The notes under the pieces were generated by a model that ran no database searches, had not been told where the DNA came from, and saw only the letters and a list, made by a program, of their open reading frames with translations. Of a DNA stretch of 50,673 nucleotides, positions 34,634 to 44,703 are shown piece by piece. The position numbers and the translations under genes were made by a program. The DNA lies in contig JBCAQO010000044.1 of assembly GCA_039111635.1 (NCBI GenBank), positions 1-50,673 of the forward strand, read 5' to 3'. This DNA is from Heterobasidion occidentale. Taxonomy: Eukaryota; Basidiomycota; Agaricomycetes; Russulales; Bondarzewiaceae. How positions within the stretch are numbered: the stretch's first letter is position 1; each line of letters begins with the position of its first letter.

Positions 34634-35669
34634 ATGTCGAAGAGCCTGCCGTTTGCAAGGTATGTGGACCCACCTCAAGGAATTGGCACCCTTCAGACTT
34701 TTTTTTCGCAGCGTCCTGATCAACTGGTCGTCTCTTTCTTATTATCCTTCGACGTTCGAAAGCCTTATCCAGACTATGAAAAATCTGCGCGGCTGGACTG
34801 CATGTCAACTATGACCGAGCTGTACACAGATGTGTACTATAGGCATCTTTTCAACGACATGTCTCGAGCTTTCACTATGGTCAGTCAGGGTTGGATTGGC
34901 GAGGCTTGGAGGGCTTGGCACCCAGAGTTTTCCTTCGGGAGTTATTATGCTCCCAGGGATAGGAGTGGAGATTTATCACCCACTAGCAATTATTCGGAGG
35001 AATCGGAGGTAGGTGATGGCCTTTTGCTCGAAGGCTCTGAGTTTACATTGTTCCCCAACTCCGTAGAACTTGTCTCGACATCATTCGCGCTCGAGTAGCC
35101 CTGGGTCCGTTCTGCATCTGCCGATCCCCCAGGTTCTAGCGACACCAGCTGTAATCACAGACAGGGCTTCTTCACCCTTCTTTGGCAAGAGCGTAGTGGA
35201 CTCCAATGTTGTCAGCTATAGTGCTGAGCCGTCTGGTGCGCCGACAACTAATGGGAGTGTCTTCTCAGCGTCATCATCGCCGGCACTCAATGGCAAAAGC
35301 GTAGTGGACTTGAATGTTGTCAGCTATAGTGTTGAGGCGTCTGGTTCGCTGACGACTGATGGGAGTCTTATCTCAGTGTCATCATCACCGGCACTCAGCA
35401 CAGTTTCAGCTACTCACCCCATTGCTGCTGAGCACTCTTTGATGGTCTCGCCCTTGCTTTCCCTGGCAGGTGCTAGTGCTATCCGTTCTCCATTGCCATC
35501 GCACAAAGCGCTGGGTCTTGATTCCTTACCGGTAGCTAACCTTTTTTTGATTTGTCGTAGCCTGGGGAGCTTGCCTCATTCTCTCTTAGCCTCGGTCTTT
35601 TACATTTACAGCTGGGTTTTGGATGATATTGGTGTGTTTGATGATGATGGATGGGGACTACACTTCTGA
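34634..35669 (+). CDS. Uncharacterised Ser-rich 325-aa protein with internal duplication
   Basis: Not recognised. Two exons (34634-35008 and 35067-35669) joined by a 58-nt GT..AG intron give 978 nt. The first half contains WIGEAWRAWHPEFSFGS and an acidic patch. The second is Ser/Val-rich, has a perfect 36-residue in-frame duplication plan, and ends in a hydrophobic stretch (SLLASVFYIYSWVL) that could be a membrane segment, followed by a short acidic tail. It may be the 3' partner of the 32.8-34.2 kb gene. Confidence is low because it sits among repeats. Confidence 0.4.
35184..35399 (+). repeat. 108-bp tandem duplication inside the Ser-rich frame
   Basis: Units 35184-35291 and 35292-35399. 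Exactly 36 codons each, both with GKSVVD, NVVSYS, TTNGS/TTDGS and SSSPAL; most differences are single substitutions. Confidence 0.85.
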
Positions 35670-35861
35670 TTGTTTAGAAATCTTCTTACGCGCATGCTGG
35701 CTCGTTCAGCGTATTATACGTTTACTTTGAATGAATTCAGATACTCAAAAGGATATCAGATTGCTTGATCGAAATTCAACACCCGATTGGCCGACGCTGA
35801 TCGGAGTTTGTCGGAATCCGAATCACGAGCGTCGATGTTGAACATCTGACAATGTGACCAT

Positions 35862-36530
35862 CCTCCATCAATGTGATGCAGCTTTCTGAGAGCGACTTTC
35901 CTCCAGAATTGCGCTGTTTCCAGGCCACCTCCATCAATGTGATGCAGCTTTCTGAGAGCGACTTTCCTCCAGAATTGCGCTGTTTCCAGGCCACCTCCAT
36001 CTATTGTCCTGTCGAGCTTTCTGAGAGTGACTTTCCTCCAGAATTGCGCTGTTTCCAGGCCACCTCCATCTATTGTCCTGTCGAGCTTTCTGAGAGCGAC
36101 TTTCCTCCAGAATTGCGCTGTTTCCAGGCCACCTCCATCTATTGTCCTATCGAGCTTTCTGAGAGCGACTTTCCTCCAGAATTGCGCTGTTTCCAGGCCA
36201 CCTCCATCTATTGTCCTGTCGAGCTTTCTGAGAGCGACTTTCCTCCAGAATTGCGCTGTTTCCAGGCCACCTCCATCTATTGTCCTATCGAGCTTTCTGA
36301 GAGCGACTTTCCTCCAGAATTGCGCTGTTTCCAGGCCACCTCCATCTATTGTCCTGTCGAGCTTTCTGAGAGCGACTTTCCTCCAGAATTGCGCTGTTTC
36401 CAGGCCACCTCCATCTATTGTCCTGTCGAGCTTTCTGAGAGCGACTTTCCTCCAGAATTGCGCTGTTTCCAGGCCACCTCCATCTATTGTCCTGTCGAGC
36501 TTTCTGAGAGCGACTTTCCTCCAGAAATGT
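35862..36530 (+). repeat. Ten-copy 66/69-bp tandem array built on the hairpin module
   Basis: Each unit holds a pyrimidine-rich lead (CCTCCATC), the 25-bp hairpin module and TGCGCTGTTTCCAGGCCA. The first two units are 66 bp with an ATCAATGTGATGCAG lead; the rest are 69 bp with a TATTGTCCTGTCGAG lead. The last unit is truncated and passes into dispersed modules. Copies differ by only a few bases (GTCGAG/ATCGAG, one GAGAGTGAC), so amplification is recent. Because 66 and 69 are multiples of three, long frames stay open on both strands. Confidence 0.95.
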
Positions 36531-36539
36531 GTTGCTTGT

Positions 36540-37310
36540 AGTCCCTCATTCTTTGCGTGCCACCCTACCATCAAGCGGCTGTAGTCAGATGGCGTCGCGT
36601 GGCTGTTGGGACACATCTGAGAGCGATCATCCTCTTAGAAAGGCATTGTCCTCATCTACCCTCCCGACGAGCAGCCTTCCGAGAGCGACTTTCCTCCAGA
36701 AATGCCGTGCCTGTAGGCCGTCGTTCTTTGCGCTCACCCATTTCCATATATCTCTTGTCGAGCACCTTCCTCCAGAAATGCGTTACTCAAAATGCTGTCA
36801 TTCTTTCTGATTCACCCACCGGCCGGAGTCAGACGGCGGCGCGCGTTTCGCGGATGTTGAGACACATATCTGAGAGCGACCTTCCTCCAGAAATGTGTTG
36901 TCCTGTCTATCATCCCGACGAGCAGCTTTTTGAGAGTGCCTTCCTCCAGAACTGCATTGTTCTTTAGCCGTGATTTTTTGTGACTCCACTGGGCAGCGCG
37001 TTGCTTCTACGCGTTCCATATTATGACGGAAGTTTTCCACGACGAGAACTGGACCTACGAAACGCGATGTTGTTGAGACCATCCCTTGCGTGAAGAGGAA
37101 GGCGGACTGGGCACTGCGCTGGGTCTCCGATCGTCGCTCCACATTTACCGAGCGATGAGTCTTCTTTGCCACAGCAGAGGATATCTTCTCCTCCGGTTCT
37201 TTCACCTCAATTTTCTGGTCGAAGAAGCCTGGCCTTGTGCTTATACCTGGACTCTCCTTCTCCTACGAACTCACCAGTCGCCACGAGGGATTCCACACTG
37301 ACTCCGCATG
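36540..37310 (+). repeat. Right arm of the large inverted repeat
   Basis: Partner of 29640-30320. It keeps the same order of blocks outward from the centre but is longer, because extra hairpin modules were inserted between the first two blocks. Confidence 0.75.
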
Positions 37311-37640
37311 CTTGTTGTTCAGCCATCTCAAGAGGCATCCACATCCTAACAGTCGTCCACATCGTCGTCGAATGCGTTGTTATCGAGGAGGAGCTCTTGA
37401 CAGGTGAGTACATGTTGATCACTACTGTAGCATTTGATGCTAATTGGATGTGGTAGATGCCCTTCCTACGGGGCTGATCGGTATGAATGCCGAGCTGACG
37501 TGACAGTACATCGAGTTTGTTGCGGACCGCCTCGCTCATTGCCCTCGGTGGCGAAAAGCATTACAATGCGACAAATCCCATCGACTTTCATGATCGCTTT
37601 GCAGAGCCATCTGTTTGAGAAGCCGGCGTCGCTGTGACCT
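37025..37640 (+). pseudogene. Broken ribonucleotide reductase small subunit (RNR2) copy, right arm
   Basis: Longer than the left copy. Plus-strand pieces: [12 protein letters not shown] in a shifted frame, [59 protein letters not shown], then after a retained GT..AG intron ALPTGLIGMNAELT-stop-QYIEFVADRL and GEKHYNATNPIDFHDRF. This is the class I R2 order. Frame breaks lie near 37.35 and 37.54 kb, and a TGA replaces the Cys codon expected in the MCQYIEF motif. The retained intron shows a DNA-level duplication, not a retrocopy. Confidence 0.88.
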
Positions 37641-38160
37641 CCGCTTCTGCGTCGTCAAAGAAGGTTTGCATTGCGAGTGGGTTTGAACAACTCATAAATT
37701 TGCGATGTCACTTACACGTCTTTCTAGCATTAATGGCAATGTTGTTCTCCGCATCGGACTGTCACATTTGGTCCACTGCTCGTCACCTCATGGTCGCCTG
37801 GGGCTAGACCGTGACATTGTTTCTTCTGGATCTTTTACCTGGATACATACATATGGATATCGTCGCGCGTTTTGCGACTGCCGAGACGTCTCTGAGAGTG
37901 GCCTCCTTCCTCCAGAAATACGGTGTCCCTATCTATCTCGTGCACCTCTCTGAGAGCGACTTTTTTCCAGAAATGCGTTGTCCCCAGGCCGTCGTGCTTT
38001 GCGTCTCATCTTTCCACCGAGCAGCCGTGATCAGACGTTGTCGCGCGTTTCGCGGCTGTCGCGCCACATTCAAACCATTTTCCACAACGTTGCTCTTCTC
38101 ACATAACCATCCATCCTCCCGCCGAACAGCTTTCTGAGAGTGATCTTCCTCTAGAAATGC

Positions 38161-39959
38161 TGTGTCTTCAGGCTAAACGCGCACCCCATGTACAGCCGGC
38201 GGGTTGCAGCCACCGACCCACACACATCGTGCGCGCGGCCTCGAGAATTTGCTGATATACTTCCACGCAGGCGCCGAGGACCGACCCGCCTGTCAAAATC
38301 CACGGGACGCCCTCACGCTGCGACGCCTGGCCCAGGATCGGAGGAAAGAGAGACGCTGCAATGATGCCTTCGCGGAACCGCCTGACTTCTTCCTGGCCCA
38401 GCGATCAATGACCCAGATGAGGCCAGCACGGACGATGGACGGTGAACCGATACACACCACAGTAAGCCCACCTGGCCGTCCTCGTCACCCGCCTTCTCGA
38501 TAGTCGCGCGCGACCACTTCCCCCCTTCGCTTTCGGGCTGTCCGATTGGGAGGGGTTTCGTGCCCTTGTACATGGCCTTCTGCTGAGCGGAGGTGCTCGC
38601 GTTGGAGTGGAGGTCAGTGACATGGAGGGGACGGGGAGGAGGGATGGCAACGACGGGGCGGACGTTTCGACCCATGGGAACGATCTGGGGGAATGAGATG
38701 AGTCTGACCAAAGACGACGGCGAGCCAGAGGAGTCAGCTGAGACTCGCCACTATCTAGATTGAAACGTTGAGGGTGGATCGTCGAGTGATGAGTGTGGGT
38801 CTACACAGGCGAGTGGTTATGCGATGGATGGCTGTGGTTTGGGGACTTGCGCTGCAGCCTTGCGAGTTGGCGAGGTGTAACCAAATGCAGATTCGTCGCT
38901 GGAGTGGAGGGAGTATGAGGAGGAGCAGTTGCAGTGGCCCTGAGGATGCCTTGCAGGCGCGCCTCGAGCGGGACGGACGTGATGAGCTTCGGGCTGAGCG
39001 TGGTCACCGACGTGTCGACGCGCGCTTAGATGGAAGCCCCCCATCTTGAGGAGTGTGTGCCCGACCAGACTGACACAAGCGCATGCATTCTGCTCGACGC
39101 CGCTTGTTCAGAGCTGAGAGGCCGTGAGCACCACTGACAGTAGAGATTGGTAGATCCCGAGAAGGTGCGACATAAGCGAGACCCAAACGCTGAACGAGCG
39201 CCCAATCCTCAACTTGCGTGAAGACCAACCCCTCGTCTGTGTAACCTGGATCCCATGACGACAATCTCAGTGAATCGACGATCGCTCGTGGTGAGAGGAT
39301 TCCTCTTCACTGCTGTGGTAGTTGACTGACGCAAATGGGAGGTTTTGGAGAAGCTTCTGGATAGGCACACGAGCGGTTTTGTCAGATGGCACGACTTCGT
39401 CAACGTGAGTGCCGTTTGCCCGGGTGCGCGCGTCATGGCCTAACGAGAGCGTAGGCAATGACGCGTCTCGGTATCGTGATTGATGAACGGGAGGGCTTGC
39501 GAGTCGTCTTGGCGTCCCAGAGATGGGGAAACGTCACTCTCCACCGCGTGAGTACGGCCTTGAGAGAGAGTGATCTCACTCTGATCGTGGATGGCGGGAC
39601 GTCAAAGCCGCATGGGCCGAAACTGGAACATCACGACCTGAAGCAGTGAGTATTCGCCACCATTTTTCACCTTGATATCACGCTGAAAATATTGCATAGC
39701 ATTGGGAGTACGCTACGTGAAGTCTACGCCTGGGACTTGTCCATGTTCGCGAGCGAGCGACCACAGATACATGGCAACCTGGTGTGAATGACGGGCTCTT
39801 TGTTACCTCGATCGATGTTAAGTTGCACGATGATTTCTTGTTCTCGCTTGGCCCCTGCGCGGCTGCCATATCATTACTGGGATGCCGTTCACACATGCCA
39901 GTCACTGGGGAAACTAACAATTCATTGCGTGCAAGTGGTCCACTGCTAAGTATGTATGT
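38161..39959. other. Unassigned DNA with short decayed frames
   Basis: About 1.8 kb. Minus-strand pieces such as FREGIIAASLFPPILGQA, GVPWILTGGSVLGA (about 38.2-38.4 kb) and RLGLAYVAPSRDLP (about 39.2 kb) look like former coding sequence in several frames, but I could not name a family. A 63-aa plus-strand frame at 39458-39649 is open without further support. Confidence 0.4.
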
Positions 39960-41035
39960 ACAGGAGGCTATCGATCAGCGACAACGAGGAGGCGTACACG
40001 GTGGCGGCGCGAAAACGGCGGCAGTGTCGACGGATACGAGAGCGGCGGGAGAGGGCCGATGACGAGAGAAGTGGGCGGCAGCGCCGAGGGAGTCGACAGC
40101 GAGACCCGCCAGCGTCGAGGGAGCCGCCAACGAGGAGGCAGGAGTTGCTGTGGAGGGAGCGGCGCCGTCGACGGGAGAGTCGTGCACGTCGAGGGAGGCG
40201 GACGTCATCGTCGAGGGAGGCGGGCGTTGTCGTGGAGGAGGAGAGATGAGTCGCCGTCGATGGAGCGGCGTCGTCCAGGCGGCGTAGTCCAGACGGCATC
40301 GTCCAGGCGCCGTGGTCCAGGCCGTGGTCCAGGCGGGGACATGGTCGGAGCGTGCAGGCGGCGGGGTCGAGGGAGCGGGCAGGGTCCAGTGAGGCGGCCG
40401 CGTCGTAGAGGGTGCCGGGCGTCCAGGCGGCGTCGTCGACGAGGAGCCGACAGGGTCTAGTGAGGCGGCCGCGTCGTCGAGGGCGGACGACGAGGCGTCG
40501 AGGGAGCCGTCGGTGAGGCGCGGCCGAGTCGGCGTCGTCCAGGCGGGGGCGTGCAGGCGGCGGGGTGGAGGGAGCGGGCAGCGTTCAGCGAGGCGGCCGC
40601 GTCTTCGAGGGAGCCGCCAGGCGGCGGCGTCCAGGCGGCGTCGTCCAGGCCGTCGTCCAGGTGGGGGCGTGGTCGGGGCGTGCAGGCGGCGGGGTCGAGG
40701 GAGCGGGCAGGGTCCAGCGAGGCGGCCGCATCGTCGAGAGCCGGATGACGAGGCGTCGAGGGAGCCGTCGGTGAGGCGCGGCCGAGTCGGTGTCGTCCAG
40801 GCCGTCGTCCAGGCGGGGGCATGCAGGCGGCGGGGTCGAGGGAGCCAGGTGCGTGGTCGAGGGAGATGAGGGCGACGTGAGAGACGAGGGCGGCATCGTA
40901 GCCGTCATCCTCGTTTGGGACGGGGTGGAAGAGGAGGCCGCGGTGGGGGAGGCGTCCAGGAGGTGCCGTCGTCGTCAAGGGAGAGGTGACGTCGAGGACG
41001 AGGCGAGGGCGCTTGCGAGGCCGGGCCGACGTTAA
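39960..41035 (+). repeat. GC-rich higher-order repeat
   Basis: Very GC-rich DNA made of short purine-rich words (GGAGGCG, GTCGAGGGAG, GTCCAGGCGG). Longer units recur: a ~56-bp block starting GTGCAGGCGGCGGGGT at about 40350, 40552 and 40679, and a second starting GACGAGGCGTCGAGGGAG at about 40489 and 40746. Arg/Gly-rich frames on one strand and Pro/Ser/Thr-rich frames on the other stay open because stop codons are rare in this composition. Confidence 0.8.
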
Positions 41036-41475
41036 GAAGAAGGCGTCGGGGAGGGCTGTGACGCGTCAGCGTAGCGTACTTGTTATGAGCAGTTATAATA
41101 ATTAGCGGCTGTTATTGCATAGATCGTATGGGCGAACGGTCTAGTCAAGGTGATGTCGAGGTGTCCACGGGGTTTGATGTTCGATTCCCGGTCTTTGCTG
41201 TATTTTGTAGCAGCTAGCAATCATTACTAATCACTCAGACACATCCGAGCTCGGATATATCCGAGGTGGCTGCCTCTGTTGGGATTCCAAATTGTCGGAG
41301 ATTTCCGATTACACACCTGGGACACTTTGACCGCCATAGCCACTGCAGTGACTAGTGACTCGGCGAGCCTCAGGCTACCAGCATCCTCATCATCCCCGTA
41401 TCTCCATCTGCCGAATTCCCAAACTCCTTTCAAGATTGCACTAGATTTGCTAGTAGTATAACCACTCTCCGTCCG

Positions 41476-41536
41476 CTTGCTCATTGCAGGTGACTGGATT
41501 TTGAGTGCACCGTCATCCTTCCTTGCTCATTGCAGG
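41476..41536 (+). promoter_or_regulatory. Paired 15-mer CTTGCTCATTGCAGG upstream of the 889-aa orphan
   Basis: Exact copies at 41476-41490 and 41522-41536 (start-to-start 46 bp, spacer 31 bp), 120-180 nt before the ATG at 41656 and in sense direction. A degenerate third copy, TCTCATTGGGCACGTTGCAG, follows near 41634. Confidence 0.65.
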
Positions 41537-41655
41537 GTCGTTGGACATCAAGTCGAGTCCTACGTTATTATTGCTCATACTACTAGGTCAGTTCGCATCG
41601 CCGTGTTTTTCTTGTTCCTCCATTGGTTTACTGTCTCATTGGGCACGTTGCAGCC

Positions 41656-44436
41656 ATGGCCGCCGTTACTTGTTGGCAAGCACGGCCGCTTGAAAACCTT
41701 CGCGAAATTCTCGATTCTCGTCGATCCCTACTGCACGGCGAGCAGGTTGACGCCCTAGATTGTCTCTGCGTTGCTCCATTCCGCAATCACGATGAATTAT
41801 GGATCTCCACACCAAACATGGACTTTGTTCCGGAGGTCCCTGTGCACCCCGACGACACACCCTTCAGATATTTCGGAGACGGCATGCTTGGTGCATTTGA
41901 ACATCTGAAGTGGCCACAAGCTTTCGACCCAGTGGAGCCCCATTCCTATGCTGCGCCCATGAACCCGAGACTGAAGGAACTCCAGAAGGTCGACGATCAT
42001 CATGGCTTACGAGCACCGGACTTTCCAGTGGACGACAAAGAAGGCGGCCTTCCTCAATTCGAAGATCCGGATGCTGCGTGGTTTTCCTTCAAAGGAACGG
42101 ACTTTCGTATCTGCGAGGAGCTGCCGCGCGCTTCAGTAGGAATCTTGTATGAGACAGTGCTCTCCCGCCTGCGCAAAGCGATGTTGGAAGTGCGTAGGAT
42201 AGGAGACGAAATTGGGGCTCAAGAGTTTCCCGAAGGCACTCCGGCTGCTGTAGTCAATGCACACACGTCCAGCTACATGTACCAGAGACATCGATCTGAG
42301 GCCCTTTATCGTGCCTACGGTTCACTCTCGCAGATTCCAATGCCTTTCTCCGACACCGTCTTATGGTTTCGTGAGTTTCAGCGTATCCTGCTTGAATTAC
42401 GCGCCTGGATTATCTATATGCTGGTAGTGAAACCTCGTATGGAGGATCCTACGTTCGATTGCCCTCAACCTGTTCTTCCTCTTCGCGGTGTCATCACCTC
42501 AAGTTTGTCAATGCTTCGAGAGTTGTTCCGGATTGGGATCCCGGTTTGGTACATCCGGAGGCGCACCACTCTTACAACCCGCACACTTATCATCTCCGTC
42601 AAGACAGTCATCAGAACCGGCATCTCCTTCAGCTCATCACAGATTTTTGAATATGCCAACCATCGCACCAAGGCCCCTCTCTGGGTGGAGGCGTCACACG
42701 GTGAACCGTTACGCGGCACCATTCAAGACAGGCTGCGAAAGTTTAGCTTGACCAGTCGACCAATTCTACTACCGCTGGAGATCTATTCTCCTGCAACGGT
42801 TGGGGAAATCGAGCGGCAAAATCCGCCTGTGTGTCGGAATCATGCTATGTCAGGGCCGGATATTTCGCATGTCATAGTCGATGAAATCCCGACCGAGCGT
42901 GACGTCAATAGCGACGAGCGGCAGACCGCGATGATCAGCGCTTTCACTGGTAATGTTTATGGTAAGACTCGATTGACTAGGTCAGGCTTGTGTAACTGAT
43001 GCACAATTTGTTTAAATAGCCGCTAAGCTTGTACGAGATGGTCCTCGTTTCATCGATGACCCCGCTTGCACCATGTTTGAGACCACCACATCCGACTTTG
43101 TTGTGCTCGCGTCGGCCTATTCATCTAATGATCAGTGGCGTAGAAGTCTGTTGTCGAGGTCTCGCTCATCTGACAAGCGTGGTAAGTTCCCTGCGTTGCG
43201 CCTCTATGGTTTCATTGTCACGCAACACACACAGAACATCGCCCACCATCGCCCGACGTGAAGAATGCTCCCAAGGTCCCAGATGTCCAATCAAACGCAA
43301 GTCATTCGCAAATTTCGAGTCCTCCGAAGACACTGGCGCCTCATAAGCAGCGTAGTAACAGCCATCGATGTCATGGTCCTTCTCCTAAAACAGGTCTCCG
43401 GGTTGTGCACCCCACTTGGCTTCCCCCACTCGCCCCGGGTTGGATAAGCGTCTTCGAAGAGACCATGGATTTGGACGATGATCCAAATATGGCCCTTCAG
43501 TATCCTCTCCCCCCCATTCATCTGTTCTTTGCGGACAAAGGAGCCGTTTTTGGGCATAGAGTTCACAACTGGCTACGCATTCGCATGTGGTGTCTGCTGG
43601 AGGTTCTATGCCCTTCTAACCACTGTATGGTCCTGATGACGACCAGCCAATGGAGGATTGCATTAGAGGGGAGATATTACCTGCCAGACAACATGGTCAA
43701 TTGTACCGTGAAGCCTCAATCCTCTTCACACGACATGGCTCGCTTACCACCATGGCCTCGCAAGACTAAAAAGGCTCGCTTGGAACCGCAAGTCGCGTCC
43801 AATGTCACCAGCGCTTCGTCGGTCGAGGTGCGCAAACGTAAGAAGGCCTTGGACAGACGTGTTGCAGATCGGGTCGACATAGGTGTCCGATTCCTGGTGC
43901 ACGCCGGATTCGCACCATACGATGACACTACATCTCCGCAATGGGGCAGAACCTTCGTCACTAGCAAGATGGCTCATGAGGATAAGGACCTCTGGGCTGA
44001 AGTAGTATGGGAGCTTTCGGTAGCTAATTTTCGTCTTGAACTCCTACAATTGGACAGGAAGGTTGTCATGGGTGTTTACTGTTACGAGGACAAACGGTAT
44101 GCCGCCCAACGCGAAGGAAAAATCTGCCACATATGGGCCACGGGGGGTCTCAGCGTAGACTGGGAGCGTGAGAGTCGGTGGGTGGACCGACTTGTGATTG
44201 AAGATTGGGAGGCCAGGCGTGGTGCTGTGAAGGTAATGGCTGAAGTCCTCTGTGGATGGCCCGGCGGAAGTAAGCTTATGTGGCACAAGGATTACGATTC
44301 TAATTTCAAAGCTTTCACAGACTTCGAGCATGCGGTGTTTCTCTTTTATACTGTCACGTTTCACAAGCATTGTGGGAGACTCCCTATTATGCCTTTATCG
44401 CAGCCCAAATCCCTCGCTCGTCACGTACATTCATGA
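41656..44436 (+). CDS. Uncharacterised 889-aa protein
   Basis: Not recognised as a named family, though the style matches large orphan proteins of agaricomycetes. Three exons (41656-42961, 43020-43181, 43235-44436) total 2670 nt with intact frame. Blocks include WISTPNMDFVPEVPVHPDDT, an ELFRIGIPVWYIRR segment, a Ser/Pro/Lys-rich middle with KTKKARLEP, and a C-terminal third with WGRTFVTSKMAHEDKDLW and VCYEDKR-like text. No signal peptide, no clear membrane helix, no nucleotide-binding motif. Its middle shows the GVxxxxxxxxxLFRIGIPVW pattern that I associate with other agaricomycete orphans. It is convergent with the deaminase-like gene. Confidence 0.65.
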
Positions 44437-44703
44437 TTTCGCATGTTTTTTTTGCCCTCTCACGCAATAGGTTCATGTCGCAAGTCTGATGCCATTCAGA
44501 ATGATATACATGTATCAAACAACGCCGTGTCTCGGATCGTGAAAATGCCGTCTCTCGTATTCGAAGTACCTTTCAACCGTTCTTTTCGATCTACGAATGG
44601 TGACTAAACGGCGCTAATTAGAATGCGGAAGAAACCTACAAGCGCTCTCGGACTACCCCAGAAGCCTGACCTTCTGCATTTCAACACTCAAAACTGGCCG
44701 TCT

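Larger units (their letters stand above)
36531..38160 (+). repeat. Right cluster of dispersed hairpin modules
   Basis: Diverged single modules near 36615, 36676, 36760 (half), 36865, 36925, 37888, 37950 and 38130, all in forward orientation, opposite to most of the left cluster. Several carry AAATG after the closing arm. Confidence 0.75.

Noticed and set aside
35862..36530. CRISPR-like array
   Set aside because: Units are directly adjacent without unique spacers, and the genome is eukaryotic.
35756..36616. 286-aa minus-strand and 222-aa plus-strand frames with 23-residue repeats
   Set aside because: Both are open only because the repeat unit is 66/69 bp; the two strands are equally open, the flanks carry no exon signals, and the same module occurs as non-coding single copies nearby.
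39950..40980. Arg-rich plus-strand and Pro/Ser-rich minus-strand frames up to 173 aa
   Set aside because: Stop codons are rare at this GC content; the text is pure repeat and no domain or splice pattern is visible.
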